Source of the DNA: Lutimaribacter pacificus | GTDB lineage: Bacteria; Pseudomonadota; Alphaproteobacteria; Rhodobacterales; Rhodobacteraceae | Reading direction: 5' to 3' | Length of the DNA stretch: 64,000 bases | Assembly (NCBI RefSeq): GCF_900142185.1 | Contig: NZ_FQZZ01000011.1 | Span: 1-64,000, forward strand | Shown: positions 1 to 8,664 of the stretch, one piece after another | Numbering within the stretch: the first letter of the stretch is position 1 | How the letters are laid out: each line of letters begins with the position of its first letter | Made by a program: the position numbers and the translations under genes | Notes under the pieces: generated by a model | What the model was told of the DNA's origin: nothing | The model's database searches: none | Seen by the model: the letters and a program-made list of their open reading frames with translations, nothing else

Positions 1-94
1 TTGCTATATGAGGGCCGCACGCTCCAAGGCGCTCGCCCCAAACTGGCCGACTTTTGCTCCGCCACAATGGCCGAATTTTACTCCGCCGTTGACA
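1..94. mobile_element. Right-hand end of an IS21-like insertion sequence (partial)
   Basis: Two 20-bp direct repeats, TGGCCGACTTTTGCTCCGCC at 44-63 and TGGCCGAATTTTACTCCGCC at 68-87, differ at two positions and are spaced 24 bp apart. They are followed by CGTTGACA ending at 94, so the complementary strand begins TGTCAACGG. Terminal TGTCA followed by tandem transposase-binding repeats is the usual end structure of IS21-family elements (family knowledge). The istA/istB genes would lie left of the window, so the assignment rests only on the terminus. Confidence 0.6.
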
Positions 95-210
95 GTTGGT
101 AGCGCAGCGCGGGATTTTGGGGCCGGACGGCCTGAAAAGGGGCGCGGGGTAAACGCACCTCGCGCCCTTTCTTTGCCTGCCAAACCGAAACAGCCAGGAA
201 GAAAGGCAAC

Positions 211-432
211 ATGACACACCAACCGATACATAAGATCAGGCTGGGCCTGATCACGGCCACGATCTGGGACAATGACGGGTTCTATTCCGTCGATCTGTCC
301 CGCTCATACCGAGACAAGGACGGGAACTGGCAGAACACGGCCACGTTCTCGCAGGCCGATCTTCTCAACATCGCCAAATGCGCCGAGCGCGCGGAAATCT
401 GGATTTCGAGGAAGACCCATGCAGCACAATAA
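211..432 (+). CDS. Small conserved protein of mobile elements, function unknown
   Basis: A 73-residue protein with the opening pattern HKIRLGLITATIW followed by a predicted beta-rich stretch and a helical tail. Similar short proteins (KIRLGxIxAxIW then a FxxxDLxxxAKxAxxA helix) are common beside replication or mobilisation genes in proteobacterial accessory DNA, recalled from memory and not searched. A purine-rich ribosome binding site (AGGAAGAAAGG) precedes the ATG. The stop codon overlaps the start of the downstream initiator gene by 14 bp, which suggests translational coupling. No function can be assigned from sequence. Confidence 0.75.
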   Translation: MTHQPIHKIRLGLITATIWDNDGFYSVDLSRSYRDKDGNWQNTATFSQADLLNIAKCAERAEIWISRKTHAAQ

Positions 433-1780
433 CATCAAACACATCGAAGCCGGGTCCACGACCCGGCCCCAAAACAAAAGCTACCCCGCCGGAGGCGTAG
501 GCCAGCCAAGCAAAGCCACCGATGGCAATCCGGGTGCGACCCGGAGAGGGGGGATAGTAGCACCCCTCTCCAGAAATACAGACCACCCCGATGCCTATCA
601 GGTCTTGCACAAAGGGTTCGACACACTGACCGTAGCGGTGCAGGCTCAGTTACCGCCCGAGGTTGTCGCCTATTTCGACGCGCAGAAGGAACTGGCCGAG
701 AAGGAACAGCAAGACATTCTGATCGACTACAATGGCGTTCAACTTCACATGAAAGGGCATGGTGGGGCGGGCTACCGATATCTCGCGAATGGTGGCCCGA
801 TGGGTGCGCAATGGGCGTTCAAGAAGCCGAACCCGAAAGACCCGTGGGGCATCCGTGTGATTTTTGGATCGGCGTTCATGGCAACCTTGGGTCTTGGCGC
901 AGCCCGTGCCCATCTCGATACGGTTCTGGACCGGCTGGGTATTCGGACCCGCCCCGAGGATTTCAGCATTTCCCGCGTCGATTACTGTGTCGATATCCTG
1001 ACAGCAGCAGGCTTCATCCTCGATCCCGAGGCGTTCGTCATGCATTCCAGCACGAACCGGCGCGATCATGTCGCAAATGCGGATATGGCAGTCAGCGGGA
1101 AATCCGGGCGCACCACGTCTGTCACCATCGGCAGCACGCGGGCCCGTCAGGTGATCGTTTATGACAAGCGGGCCGAAGTGATCCAGAAACACAAGGCGCA
1201 TTGGTGGCTTCTGTGGAATCAGACCCGCCAAAACGCCGGTGATCCGCCGGTCGGCCCCGAGACAGGTGGCTTGGGTATCTGGCGCATCGAATTCCGCGCG
1301 GGCAAAGACCTGTTGAAAGACCGCTGGAACATCCGCACTTGGGAAGACCTGTTCACGCGGTTCGGGGACCTGTCCAACGAAACAGGCCGGGTGATCCGTT
1401 ACACCGAACCTTCCGGCCATGACAGCAATCGCGCGCGGTGGCCCAACCATCCGATCTGGGATATCGCTTTAGGCGAAATCAACACCGACCTGATCGAGAT
1501 GTACGAGGGCACCGACCCCACCCCGGTCAAAGAGGTGCAGCGCAGCCATCACATCGGCATCCTTCTGAAAAACATCAAAGGCAGCACGATCACGCTTGCC
1601 GCGCTGCATGGGGTCGAACAGGACGATCTGCAGCGGTTTTTCAAGGACACGGCGAAAAAGCTGTCAGATCAGATTGATGCAGAGCCGGAACGCACCGCAA
1701 AACAATTGCAGGATGCGCGGGACAGGTATGTTTTCATCAATGCCTCAGGGAATAAATCCGCCTCCCAGCCTTCCCGCTAA
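419..1780 (+). CDS. Rep_trans-family replication initiation protein
   Basis: A 453-residue protein starting at the ATG inside the end of the upstream small gene. The first ~85 residues are low-complexity and polar. The core has the SRVDYCVD motif (R186, D188, D192) typical of rolling-circle initiators of the Rep_trans family (PF02486), and a later IWRIEFRAGKDLLKDRW block near residue 288 that matches the second conserved segment of that family. Such proteins nick the double-strand origin and start rolling-circle replication. Its presence next to a tRNA gene suggests an integrated plasmid or replicating integrative element. It is followed by a stem-loop terminator. The family call rests on recognition of motifs, not on a search. 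Confidence 0.65.
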   Translation: MQHNNIKHIEAGSTTRPQNKSYPAGGVGQPSKATDGNPGATRRGGIVAPLSRNTDHPDAYQVLHKGFDTLTVAVQAQLPPEVVAYFDAQKELAEKEQQDILIDYNGVQLHMKGHGGAGYRYLANGGPMGAQWAFKKPNPKDPWGIRVIFGSAFMATLGLGAARAHLDTVLDRLGIRTRPEDFSISRVDYCVDILTAAGFILDPEAFVMHSSTNRRDHVANADMAVSGKSGRTTSVTIGSTRARQVIVYDKRAEVIQKHKAHWWLLWNQTRQNAGDPPVGPETGGLGIWRIEFRAGKDLLKDRWNIRTWEDLFTRFGDLSNETGRVIRYTEPSGHDSNRARWPNHPIWDIALGEINTDLIEMYEGTDPTPVKEVQRSHHIGILLKNIKGSTITLAALHGVEQDDLQRFFKDTAKKLSDQIDAEPERTAKQLQDARDRYVFINASGNKSASQPSR

Positions 1781-1788
1781 AACCAATC

Positions 1789-1818
1789 GCGACCCGATGC
1801 CAGGTCGGGTCGCCTTTC
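1789..1818 (+). terminator. Rho-independent-like terminator after the rep gene
   Basis: Arms GCGACCCGA (1789-1797) and TCGGGTCGC (1805-1813) form a perfect 9-bp stem with a 7-nt loop, followed by CTTTCG. It sits 9 bp past the rep stop codon. Confidence 0.6.
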
Positions 1819-1932
1819 GATTGCGTATGTCCTGAATGCGAGCCTGCGACTTAATTTTTCCACATACAAATCAATATGAAGACATGATTTTTCGAGACAC
1901 GCTTGGCGCTAACTTCAAGAGGGATTTCAACT

Positions 1933-2760
1933 GTGTTGCGAAAAATTTCAACGTTAAGCGCGATCATATTTCTAAGCGGATGCGGAACAACCTACGTTCT
2001 GCCGGATATCGACGAAACCACCGCGATACGGGCGCAAAACATGTTTGCGGAGGCCCGGACCGACACAAGCCGCAATACGATGCAGCCGGCAGCGGCCGAA
2101 CGCCGGTTTCAACGTGTGGCCAGCCGCGTAAAGCCGGTTGCAGAACAATTTTGCAAAGCTGAGACGGCAACGATCGAGAATTTCGACTGCAAGGTTCGGA
2201 TCGAGATCGACCGCGAGATGAAAGTGCGCAATGCCTACTTCACTTATGTGAAAGACCAGCCAGTGATCCGCATGACGATGCCGATCTTGCAGGACATGCA
2301 AAGCGACGATGAAGTGGCTTTCGTCATGGGGCATGAATACGGTCATCTTGTCGGTCGCCACATCGAAAAGCAGCAACAGCAGGCAATGGCTGGTGCACTG
2401 ATTCTCGGGATGCTTACGGCGTATTCAAATGCTCAGGCAGCCGCCGCCGGTATGCACTATGATCCCAATGCGGTGGGGCGAAATATTGAGCTTGGTGCCG
2501 CCGCAGGGGCAATGGCCTATTCTCAATCTTATGAGCTTGAAAGCGACACACTCGGAACCCGCATTGCCAGAGCGGCCGGCTATGATCCGGTGAAGGGCGC
2601 CCGCTATTTCGCGCGTCCCGAAAAGGCACGAACAGACTCAGGCAATCTCAGCTTCTGGGGCACGCATCCGCCCGATGAAAGGCGGATCGCCACCGTTCTT
2701 GCCGTTGACGCGCAGATCGACGCGCAGCAGGGGCTTCAGCGAAAACAGAAAGCGCAGTAG
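1933..2760 (+). CDS. M48-family metalloprotease lipoprotein
   Basis: A 275-residue predicted periplasmic or membrane-anchored zinc metallopeptidase. The GTG at 1933 is chosen because AAGAGGG lies 9 nt upstream and it gives a compact lipoprotein signal peptide ending in LSGC, with the lipidated Cys at residue 17. An upstream TTG at 1903 would add ten residues with no ribosome binding site. The zinc site is HEYGH at 134-138 and the third ligand is probably E203 in YELESDTLG, both typical of M48 peptidases related to BepA/LoiP. It lies between the rep gene and the ATPase/TOPRIM pair and is convergent with the latter, so it seems to be accessory cargo. Substrate unknown. Confidence 0.8.
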   Translation: MLRKISTLSAIIFLSGCGTTYVLPDIDETTAIRAQNMFAEARTDTSRNTMQPAAAERRFQRVASRVKPVAEQFCKAETATIENFDCKVRIEIDREMKVRNAYFTYVKDQPVIRMTMPILQDMQSDDEVAFVMGHEYGHLVGRHIEKQQQQAMAGALILGMLTAYSNAQAAAAGMHYDPNAVGRNIELGAAAGAMAYSQSYELESDTLGTRIARAAGYDPVKGARYFARPEKARTDSGNLSFWGTHPPDERRIATVLAVDAQIDAQQGLQRKQKAQ

Positions 2761-3197
2761 TTGAGCTTCCGCACCGGGCGGTGTGTGGCATCGCCCGATT
2801 GTCCTCGTCCGGCAGGGGCGGTGGTGACAGTGAACTGAGGGCGCGGAAACCGGACCTTCTCTGCACGTGCGAATTCAACCTCACCAGATCATGGGGGCGG
2901 ACGTTCGGACGATAATAAGTATCAGAGCAAAGCGCGACCTGAATGGAAAAAATATAATGTTGCCTTTTTCATGCAGACCACCTCGTGATCGATCTTGAAT
3001 TCGTTTCAGTTGAGCAGGCCGTCTGAGACTATTAACGGAACTCGCTAAGTAATCCGCAAATTTTGATGCTCTCTCCAAGCCGAGATCCAAGACTCCAAAC
3101 CCCAAGACCGAGCTTATCTGCGCGAACATCCAACCCGACTAAAAACTTAATTGAGGAGACGCGATGACTGGCAATGAGCCCACATGTTGCGGCGCCA
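2761..3197. other. Intergenic stretch without a recognisable gene
   Basis: Between the convergent metalloprotease and TOPRIM genes. The composition shifts to AT-rich after about 2880. Short reading frames exist on both strands, but none has a ribosome binding site or a recognisable protein. No promoter, terminator or repeat could be picked out with confidence. Confidence 0.5.
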
Positions 3198-3914
3198 CTA
3201 AGCTACAGCAATTTCACGGGCATCATCGAGCATCTGATTGAAGCTACCGCTCCTTCTAATCAAGTGATCTATCTTTCCGAGGTTCGCCTGGCAAAAATCA
3301 TTTCGCAAAGCTCTATCTTTAATTCTTCGCCCCTCATCGACGAGAACTGCATTCGGTAGCGCAGATAGCGCAGCAAGAAGCAATGCGTTGGTTTCTTCGA
3401 TTGGAATTTGCTCGACTTGTCGCTCTGGATCATCGGGCAAGACACCCACGCACCATGATTCTGAGTTGTGCAAAGCTGCACAAATCACGTGTTTTTCAGC
3501 TTTAGCACCTTCCAGCGATAACTCGCTAAAATTCACAATCGCACGTTTCACGGTATCGATGTGGGAGAGCCCCTCGGGGATTTCCTCTGCATGCTTTTTG
3601 CAAAAATTCAGAAATCCTTCATCTGCCGCGCAATCGGAGTCCAAAGAGATTATTATAGCATCGCACTTTTTTGAGGCTAGTCGACCACTGAAAAGTCCTC
3701 GGCCTAAAATAGACACTTGCCTTTGCTTGAGGTTATTATTTTTGAGCCAGAGAAGCGCATTCGACCACCCGCAATTCATTTCGCTTGTCTTGTCGAGCCC
3801 TGGCTGCAGGTCAATAAAATCTGCAGAAACGCCCCTGTCGGAAAGTGCTTTTGAAAGAAAATTTGCCACTGTAATGAAATCCGTGGCACCCTCACATACG
3901 AGACCAAAGCGCAT
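3198..3914 (-). CDS. TOPRIM-like/DUF4276-like protein, partner of ATPase (candidate defence effector)
   Basis: A 238-residue protein. An early VCEGATD motif puts a Glu at residue 8, and IIISLDSDCA gives an acidic DSD pair at 92-94. This is the E...DxD layout of TOPRIM-fold nucleases and of the RloB/DUF4276-type proteins that accompany AAA ATPases. Its ATG overlaps the stop codon of the ATPase gene (TAATG), so the two are translationally coupled and probably made in a fixed ratio. By analogy with OLD, Gabija and PARIS-type pairs, the ATPase may sense or scan DNA and this subunit may cleave nucleic acid. That role is inference. The DNA is AT-richer than the core genome, consistent with recent acquisition. 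Confidence 0.55.
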   Translation of the reverse strand: MRFGLVCEGATDFITVANFLSKALSDRGVSADFIDLQPGLDKTSEMNCGWSNALLWLKNNNLKQRQVSILGRGLFSGRLASKKCDAIIISLDSDCAADEGFLNFCKKHAEEIPEGLSHIDTVKRAIVNFSELSLEGAKAEKHVICAALHNSESWCVGVLPDDPERQVEQIPIEETNALLLAALSALPNAVLVDEGRRIKDRALRNDFCQANLGKIDHLIRRSGSFNQMLDDAREIAVA

Positions 3915-5197
3915 TAAATATCGTTCCCTAATGCGCCCTCGATTTCACCATCGATCCACATCTCGGACAATCGGCGCCCTTGACTAACTTCATGCCATTC
4001 AGATGGCGACATGCCACTTGGAGGCTGCAGCCTTTCGATCATGGTTTCACCATCTTCAGATCTTGAAACTACAAAAATACGGGTAGCGTCGTCAAAAATG
4101 TCGAATGCATCCAAAGACGTCGGATTATGGCTCGTGAGGAAAACCTGCTCCGGCCCCCTGTTGAGCGAGTATTTGGATTTCGCCTCAGTAGAATAAATTA
4201 TTTCATCCAGAAGAAGGCGCGTCAATCTCGGATTCAGCGCGCTATCTACATTGTCCATCGCGAAAATCTTTGGGGATTGCTTGTGTGCGATGAGCATTGC
4301 AGCAAACAATAGGAACAGCGTTCCCTCACTACTATCATACACGGAGAGCTTATTGCGTTTGGCGTGCATAAAGCTGTCAACAAAGTATACCATATCTTCA
4401 TTTGCCAGCTCCATGTCGCTGGAGGTGGTTAATTCAGAAAGCTTACCGACTTGGAAAGAGGACGCCCAGCCAGGAGCAAACGGCAAATGTGCCGCTCGAT
4501 TGACAAGGGTTACCTCCGGATCACTTCTGTCACCTTTTTTTCTTGTCCGGTTTGGGACAGGCAAATCATGAAGAAAGGTCCTTACCGCGCTTGGCAGGCC
4601 TTCACCATGCAGTCCAATTGGAGGTGTATCTACCGAACCTACTCTACGCCCTCTCAAAAATTCAGTTTGAGGCGAGTAGATGGCGTATTTGGAGATTTTC
4701 TCAATTTCTTCAGAAGCCTCTTCCGGATAATCAAAGATACTTCGTGTTTGATCCCAAATGCCTCTGTATTTGTCCATTCCGCGCTTCAAGCGGCTGCCCA
4801 TAGCGGTCGCACCATTCGTGCTTCTCGCGAAAAGCTTTTCTCCTGATTGCTGAAAGTTTTCGTGCGAGAATGAAAGCGCAGTGTCGATCTCGGATGAACT
4901 CAAGGTGCAAGTATACTGCACATCACAGGAGGCTTTAGCTTTCAAAGTAAATGTTCGCGGGAGATCTTGGTACTTGAAGGCCGACTTCATCAAGGCGGGC
5001 GGTGTAATTCTGACGCCTTTGCGACGAAAATCGCTATCTGAGAGACCTCTGCTTAGAGCCGCAGAGATGATACCTATTGCCTCAAGGAAGTTGGATTTCC
5101 CACTACCGTTGCCACCGATAAAAATATTGACCCTACCAAGCTCAAGCTTTAGCGCGCGGATCGACTTGAAGCGCTCGATTTCGATTTCTGTGATCAC
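3914..5197 (-). CDS. AAA/SMC-like ATPase of an ATPase-TOPRIM pair
   Basis: A 427-residue ATP-binding protein of the RecF/OLD-like AAA_15/AAA_21 type. The N-terminus reads IEIERFKSIRALKLEL followed by a Walker A loop at G28-S35 (GGNGSGKS). Late in the protein are the Walker B-like IFAMDN (311-316), a DSALNPR segment and the SHNPTSLD sensor motif. The usual catalytic Glu after the Walker B Asp is Asn here, so hydrolysis may be slow or use D318. The middle holds the insertion expected between the two ATPase halves. It is first in a two-gene operon with the TOPRIM-like gene. An RloA/AbiLi-type defence ATPase is the best fit, but a DNA-repair role cannot be excluded. Confidence 0.7.
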   Translation of the reverse strand: MITEIEIERFKSIRALKLELGRVNIFIGGNGSGKSNFLEAIGIISAALSRGLSDSDFRRKGVRITPPALMKSAFKYQDLPRTFTLKAKASCDVQYTCTLSSSEIDTALSFSHENFQQSGEKLFARSTNGATAMGSRLKRGMDKYRGIWDQTRSIFDYPEEASEEIEKISKYAIYSPQTEFLRGRRVGSVDTPPIGLHGEGLPSAVRTFLHDLPVPNRTRKKGDRSDPEVTLVNRAAHLPFAPGWASSFQVGKLSELTTSSDMELANEDMVYFVDSFMHAKRNKLSVYDSSEGTLFLLFAAMLIAHKQSPKIFAMDNVDSALNPRLTRLLLDEIIYSTEAKSKYSLNRGPEQVFLTSHNPTSLDAFDIFDDATRIFVVSRSEDGETMIERLQPPSGMSPSEWHEVSQGRRLSEMWIDGEIEGALGNDI

Positions 5198-5645
5198 GGG
5201 TCTGCCTCAATTTGGCCCGGTGAGGGGTCGTTGAACAAAGCTCTACACGCCTTTGAGCCGGATGGCAAATGCGGCGTTTGGACCTCCGTGCCGTTAAGCC
5301 ATTGAAGAGGCAAGTTTTATCCCGCTTCGATCCTGTTCAGTTTGGATGCGTCTCGAAACTTGAGACCCAACTCGGTGAGCAGATGTCCTCGCGATGCATC
5401 GTGTCGGCAGAAAAATCCGCTTTGATTGAGCTGCACGGCAGCAATCGGCTGGTTGGTGAACTGCAGCTTTGGGCCGCTTCTGGTCATTATTGGCGATTCA
5501 TTTTTTACACAGGCACATGATGCCTTGTGATAATCCAGCAACGCATGGCCGCTGTCTACGGTGCTTCCGTATTGCTTCCGGCGAAGATCAAAAAATCGCA
5601 CACACAGAGAGGCGCGCCTTAAGCCATTGATTTTTCTTCGTAAAG
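5198..5645. other. Intergenic stretch between the accessory block and tRNA-Lys
   Basis: About 450 bp with mixed composition. It should contain the promoter of the leftward ATPase operon and, if the block was integrated by a site-specific recombinase, the att junction next to the tRNA. No integrase fragment was recognised, and no second copy of the tRNA-Lys 3' end was found elsewhere in the window. Confidence 0.5.
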
Positions 5646-5721
5646 TGGTGAGCCGTGCAGGATTCGAACCTGCGACCCACTGATTAAAAGTCAGTTGCTC
5701 TACCAACTGAGCTAACGGCCC
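5646..5721 (-). tRNA. tRNA-Lys (anticodon UUU)
   Basis: Read on the minus strand the gene begins GGGCCGTTAGCTCAG and ends ACGGCTCACCA. The 7-bp acceptor stem pairs fully (one G-U), the anticodon arm shows ACTTTTAAT with TTT in the loop centre, and the T arm contains GGTTCGAATCC. The CCA is encoded. Its 3' end faces the accessory block to the left, the usual side for tRNA-targeted integration. Confidence 0.95.
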
Positions 5722-5827
5722 ACTAGGCGGCGTAATTAGAAAGACGCGTCTGCCGGGTCAACCCCGAAAAGCAGGTTTTTCGCGCGATCTCTGGATTCAT
5801 GTCCGTGCCGGGCGTATATGCCGGCCC

Positions 5828-6640
5828 ATGACTGCGCGCGCGGACCATATTCCCTTCATGAAGATGCACGGACTCGGCAATGATTTCGTGGTTCTCGACG
5901 CGCGCGCGCGGGCCGTGGCCATGACGCCCGGTCTGGCGCGGGCGATGGCCGACCGGCATCGCGGCGTGGGATTCGATCAGCTGGCGGTGATCGAGCCCTC
6001 GGATACCGCCGATGCGCGGCTGGTGTTCTACAATGCCGACGGGTCGCTTTCGGCCGCTTGCGGCAATGCCACACGCTGTATCGCCCGGCATATCATGGAC
6101 GAGACCGGCAAGACCGATCTGACGCTCGCCACCGATCGCGGCACGCTTGTCGCGCGGGATGCGGGCGGCGGGCTGACCTCGGTCAACATGGGCCACCCGA
6201 TGACGCGGTGGGATGAAATCCCCCTTGCGCAAGAGGTGGATACGCTGGCGCTGCCGATCGACGGTGCGCCCACCGCGACCTCGATGGGCAACCCGCATTG
6301 CACCTTTTTCGTTGCGGATGCCGGGGCGGTGGATCTTGCCACGCGCGGCCCCGGGATCGAGCATCACCCGCTTTTCCCCGAACGCACCAACGTGCAGTTC
6401 GCGCATGTCATCGCCCCCGATATCCTGCGGATGCGCGTGTGGGAGCGTGGAACGGGCATCACGCTGGCCTCGGGCTCGTCCTCCTGCGCTGTGGCGGTGG
6501 CGGCGCATCGGCGCGGGCTGACCGGGCCCGAGGTGACCATTCACCTCGACGGGGGCGAAATCCGTGTGCGCATCGCCGATGACGGCGTCTGGATGACCGG
6601 CCCGACCGCGCATGTGTTCGATGGCGTCTGGCGGGGCTGA
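5828..6640 (+). CDS. dapF: Diaminopimelate epimerase
   Basis: A 270-residue enzyme that interconverts LL- and meso-diaminopimelate in lysine and peptidoglycan synthesis. The two catalytic cysteines are C78 in SAACGNATR and C220 in SGSSSCAVA, the paired acid-base residues of the family. Family-typical blocks KMHGLGNDFVV, GVGFDQL, MGNPHCTFF and ERTNVQF are all present. Length is normal. mtaB follows after 3 bp and is almost certainly co-transcribed. dapA, a second enzyme of the pathway, occurs 20 kb downstream. Confidence 0.97.
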   Translation: MTARADHIPFMKMHGLGNDFVVLDARARAVAMTPGLARAMADRHRGVGFDQLAVIEPSDTADARLVFYNADGSLSAACGNATRCIARHIMDETGKTDLTLATDRGTLVARDAGGGLTSVNMGHPMTRWDEIPLAQEVDTLALPIDGAPTATSMGNPHCTFFVADAGAVDLATRGPGIEHHPLFPERTNVQFAHVIAPDILRMRVWERGTGITLASGSSSCAVAVAAHRRGLTGPEVTIHLDGGEIRVRIADDGVWMTGPTAHVFDGVWRG

Positions 6641-6643
6641 GCC

Positions 6644-7906
6644 ATGACCAACCCTCCGATCTTCGCAACGCTCGGCTGCCGGCTCAACGCCTATGAGACC
6701 GAGGCGATGAAAGACCTCGCCCAACAGGCGGGGATCGGGGATGCCGTGGTGGTCAATACCTGCGCCGTCACCGCCGAGGCCGTGCGCAAGGCCCGGCAAG
6801 AGATTCGCAGGCTGCGCCGCGACAACCCTGCCGCCCGGATCATCGTGACCGGCTGCGCCGCCCAGACCGAGCCGGAAACCTTTGCCGCGATGGACGAGGT
6901 TGATCATGTCATCGGCAATTCCAAAAAGATGCAGCCCGAAACCTGGACGCGGCTGGCGCCCGATTTCGTCGGTGAAACCGAGCGCGTGCAGGTCGATGAC
7001 ATCATGTCGGTGCGTGAAACCGCCGGGCACCTGATCGACGGGTTCGGCACGCGCAGCCGGGCCTACGTGCAGGTGCAGAACGGCTGCGACCATCGCTGCA
7101 CCTTCTGCATCATCCCCTATGGCCGGGGCAATTCGCGCAGCGTGCCGGCGGGTGTGGTGGTGGACCAGATCAGGCGGCTGGTCGATCGCGGCTATAACGA
7201 GGTGGTGCTGACCGGCGTCGACCTGACCAGTTGGGGCGCCGACCTGCCGGCCGGCCCGCGGCTGGGCGACCTGGTGATGCGCATCCTGCGGCTGGTGCCC
7301 GATCTGCCGCGGTTGCGGATTTCCTCGATCGATTCGATCGAGGCGGACGAGAACCTGATGCAGGCCATCGCGACCGAGCCGCGCCTGATGCCGCATCTGC
7401 ACCTGTCGCTGCAGCACGGTGACGACCTGATCCTGAAACGGATGAAGCGCCGCCACCTGCGCGACGACGCCATCCGGTTCTGCGAAGAGGCGCGCAGGCT
7501 GCGGCCCGATATCACCTTCGGGGCCGACATCATCGCAGGCTTCCCGACCGAGACCGAGGCGCATTTCGCAAACTCGCTGCGGCTGGTCGATGAATGCGGC
7601 CTGACCTGGCTGCATGTCTTTCCCTATTCCAAACGGCAGGGCACACCGGCGGCGCGTATCCCGCAGCAGGTGAACGGCAAGGATATCAAGGAGCGTGCCG
7701 CAAGGTTGCGTGCGGCAGGCGATGCGCAGGTCGCCCGCCATCTGGCCGCGCAGCAGGGGCGCAGCCACAAGGTGCTGATGGAAAACCCGCGCATGGGCCG
7801 GACCGAACAGTTCACCGAGGTGGCGTTCGCCAGCGACCGGGACGAGGGGCAGATCGTCACCGCCACGATCACGGGCACCCGGGGGCACCAGCTTACCGCC
7901 GGATAG
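6644..7906 (+). CDS. mtaB: tRNA (N6-threonylcarbamoyladenosine-37) methylthiotransferase
   Basis: A 420-residue radical-SAM enzyme that adds the 2-methylthio group to t6A37 of ANN-decoding tRNAs. The N-terminal UPF0004 domain has its three cluster cysteines in LGCRLN, NTCAVT and TGCAAQ. The radical-SAM motif is C148-x3-C152-x2-C155 in NGCDHRCTFC, followed by IPYGRGNSRS. A C-terminal TRAM-like domain carries EQFTEVAF. Length and the LGCRLN opening favour MtaB over MiaB or RimO. The ATG lies 3 bp after dapF, so the two form a housekeeping operon. Confidence 0.93.
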   Translation: MTNPPIFATLGCRLNAYETEAMKDLAQQAGIGDAVVVNTCAVTAEAVRKARQEIRRLRRDNPAARIIVTGCAAQTEPETFAAMDEVDHVIGNSKKMQPETWTRLAPDFVGETERVQVDDIMSVRETAGHLIDGFGTRSRAYVQVQNGCDHRCTFCIIPYGRGNSRSVPAGVVVDQIRRLVDRGYNEVVLTGVDLTSWGADLPAGPRLGDLVMRILRLVPDLPRLRISSIDSIEADENLMQAIATEPRLMPHLHLSLQHGDDLILKRMKRRHLRDDAIRFCEEARRLRPDITFGADIIAGFPTETEAHFANSLRLVDECGLTWLHVFPYSKRQGTPAARIPQQVNGKDIKERAARLRAAGDAQVARHLAAQQGRSHKVLMENPRMGRTEQFTEVAFASDRDEGQIVTATITGTRGHQLTAG

Positions 7907-7917
7907 CGGCCTGCCGA

Positions 7918-7931
7918 AAACCGCGCGGTTT
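7918..7931. repeat. 14-bp palindrome AAACCGCGCGGTTT, copy 1
   Basis: A perfect palindrome directly after mtaB. Identical copies occur at 21537-21550 and 34440-34453. Confidence 0.85.
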
Positions 7932-7992
7932 GGTCCTGTTATCGCGCGGTTTCGCGGGTTAATTTCCCGTTACCCCGAAAAGGACCGCACCG

Positions 7993-8613
7993 ATGCATCC
8001 CAACCCCGCCTTCCGCCAGATGCCGCCCGACCGCAACCTTGCCTTTGCCCGCGACCAGGGCTTTGGCACCCTTGCCGTCCCGTCCGACGGGGCGCCGCTG
8101 ATCAGCCACATCCCTTTCCTGTTGAACGATGACGGAATCGAGGTGACGTTTCACCTTGTCCGGTCCAATCCGATCTGTCGGCTGGTGGGCGATGGCCTTT
8201 CCGCGCGGCTGGCGGTGCAGGGGCCGCATGGCTATGTCTCGCCGGACTGGTACGGCATGGACGACCAGGTGCCGACCTGGAACTACGTCGCCGTCCACCT
8301 GGTCGGCCAGGTCCAGCCGTTGCCGGATGATGCGCTGCGCCCTATGCTGGACGCGCTGTCCGAGCGGTTCGAGGCCATGCTCGACCCCAAGCCGCGCTGG
8401 CGCACCGACAAGATGACGCCGGGCGTGATCGAACGGATGATGCGGCAGATCCTGCCGTTCCGCATGGCGGTCGAAGAGGTGCAGGGCACCTGGAAGCTGG
8501 GCCAGAACAAGCCCGAGGCGGCCCGGCTGGGCGCTGCCGCGGCGTTGGCCGACAGCGATCCGCAGCTTGCCGCGCTGATGCGCGACCCGCCGGATGCCAA
8601 GCCCATTGCATAA
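7993..8613 (+). CDS. PaiB-like FMN-binding negative transcriptional regulator
   Basis: A 206-residue protein of the FMN_bind_2/PaiB family (PF04299). Recognisable blocks are the opening MHPNPAFR, the flavin-site region SHIPFLL, HGYVSPDWYG, VPTWNYVAVH and the C-terminal LGQNKP. In Bacillus PaiB is linked to repression of protease and sporulation genes, but most alphaproteobacterial members are uncharacterised split-barrel flavoproteins, so a DNA-binding role should not be assumed. It stands alone between mtaB and a GST gene on the same strand. Confidence 0.85.
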   Translation: MHPNPAFRQMPPDRNLAFARDQGFGTLAVPSDGAPLISHIPFLLNDDGIEVTFHLVRSNPICRLVGDGLSARLAVQGPHGYVSPDWYGMDDQVPTWNYVAVHLVGQVQPLPDDALRPMLDALSERFEAMLDPKPRWRTDKMTPGVIERMMRQILPFRMAVEEVQGTWKLGQNKPEAARLGAAAALADSDPQLAALMRDPPDAKPIA

Positions 8614-8664
8614 GCGCGCGGCCACGCTAACCTGCGGCGGACCGACAAGAAACAGGGTGGCCCC

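Noticed and set aside
5317-5706. Minus-strand frame starting MVEQLTFNQWVAGSNPARL
   Set aside because: Its first 20 codons are the tRNA-Lys gene read as protein, a known annotation artefact, and the rest has no support.
5723-7888. 721-codon minus-strand frame opposite dapF-mtaB
   Set aside because: Both plus-strand genes have intact catalytic motifs. The opposite frame is His/Pro/Arg-rich without domains.
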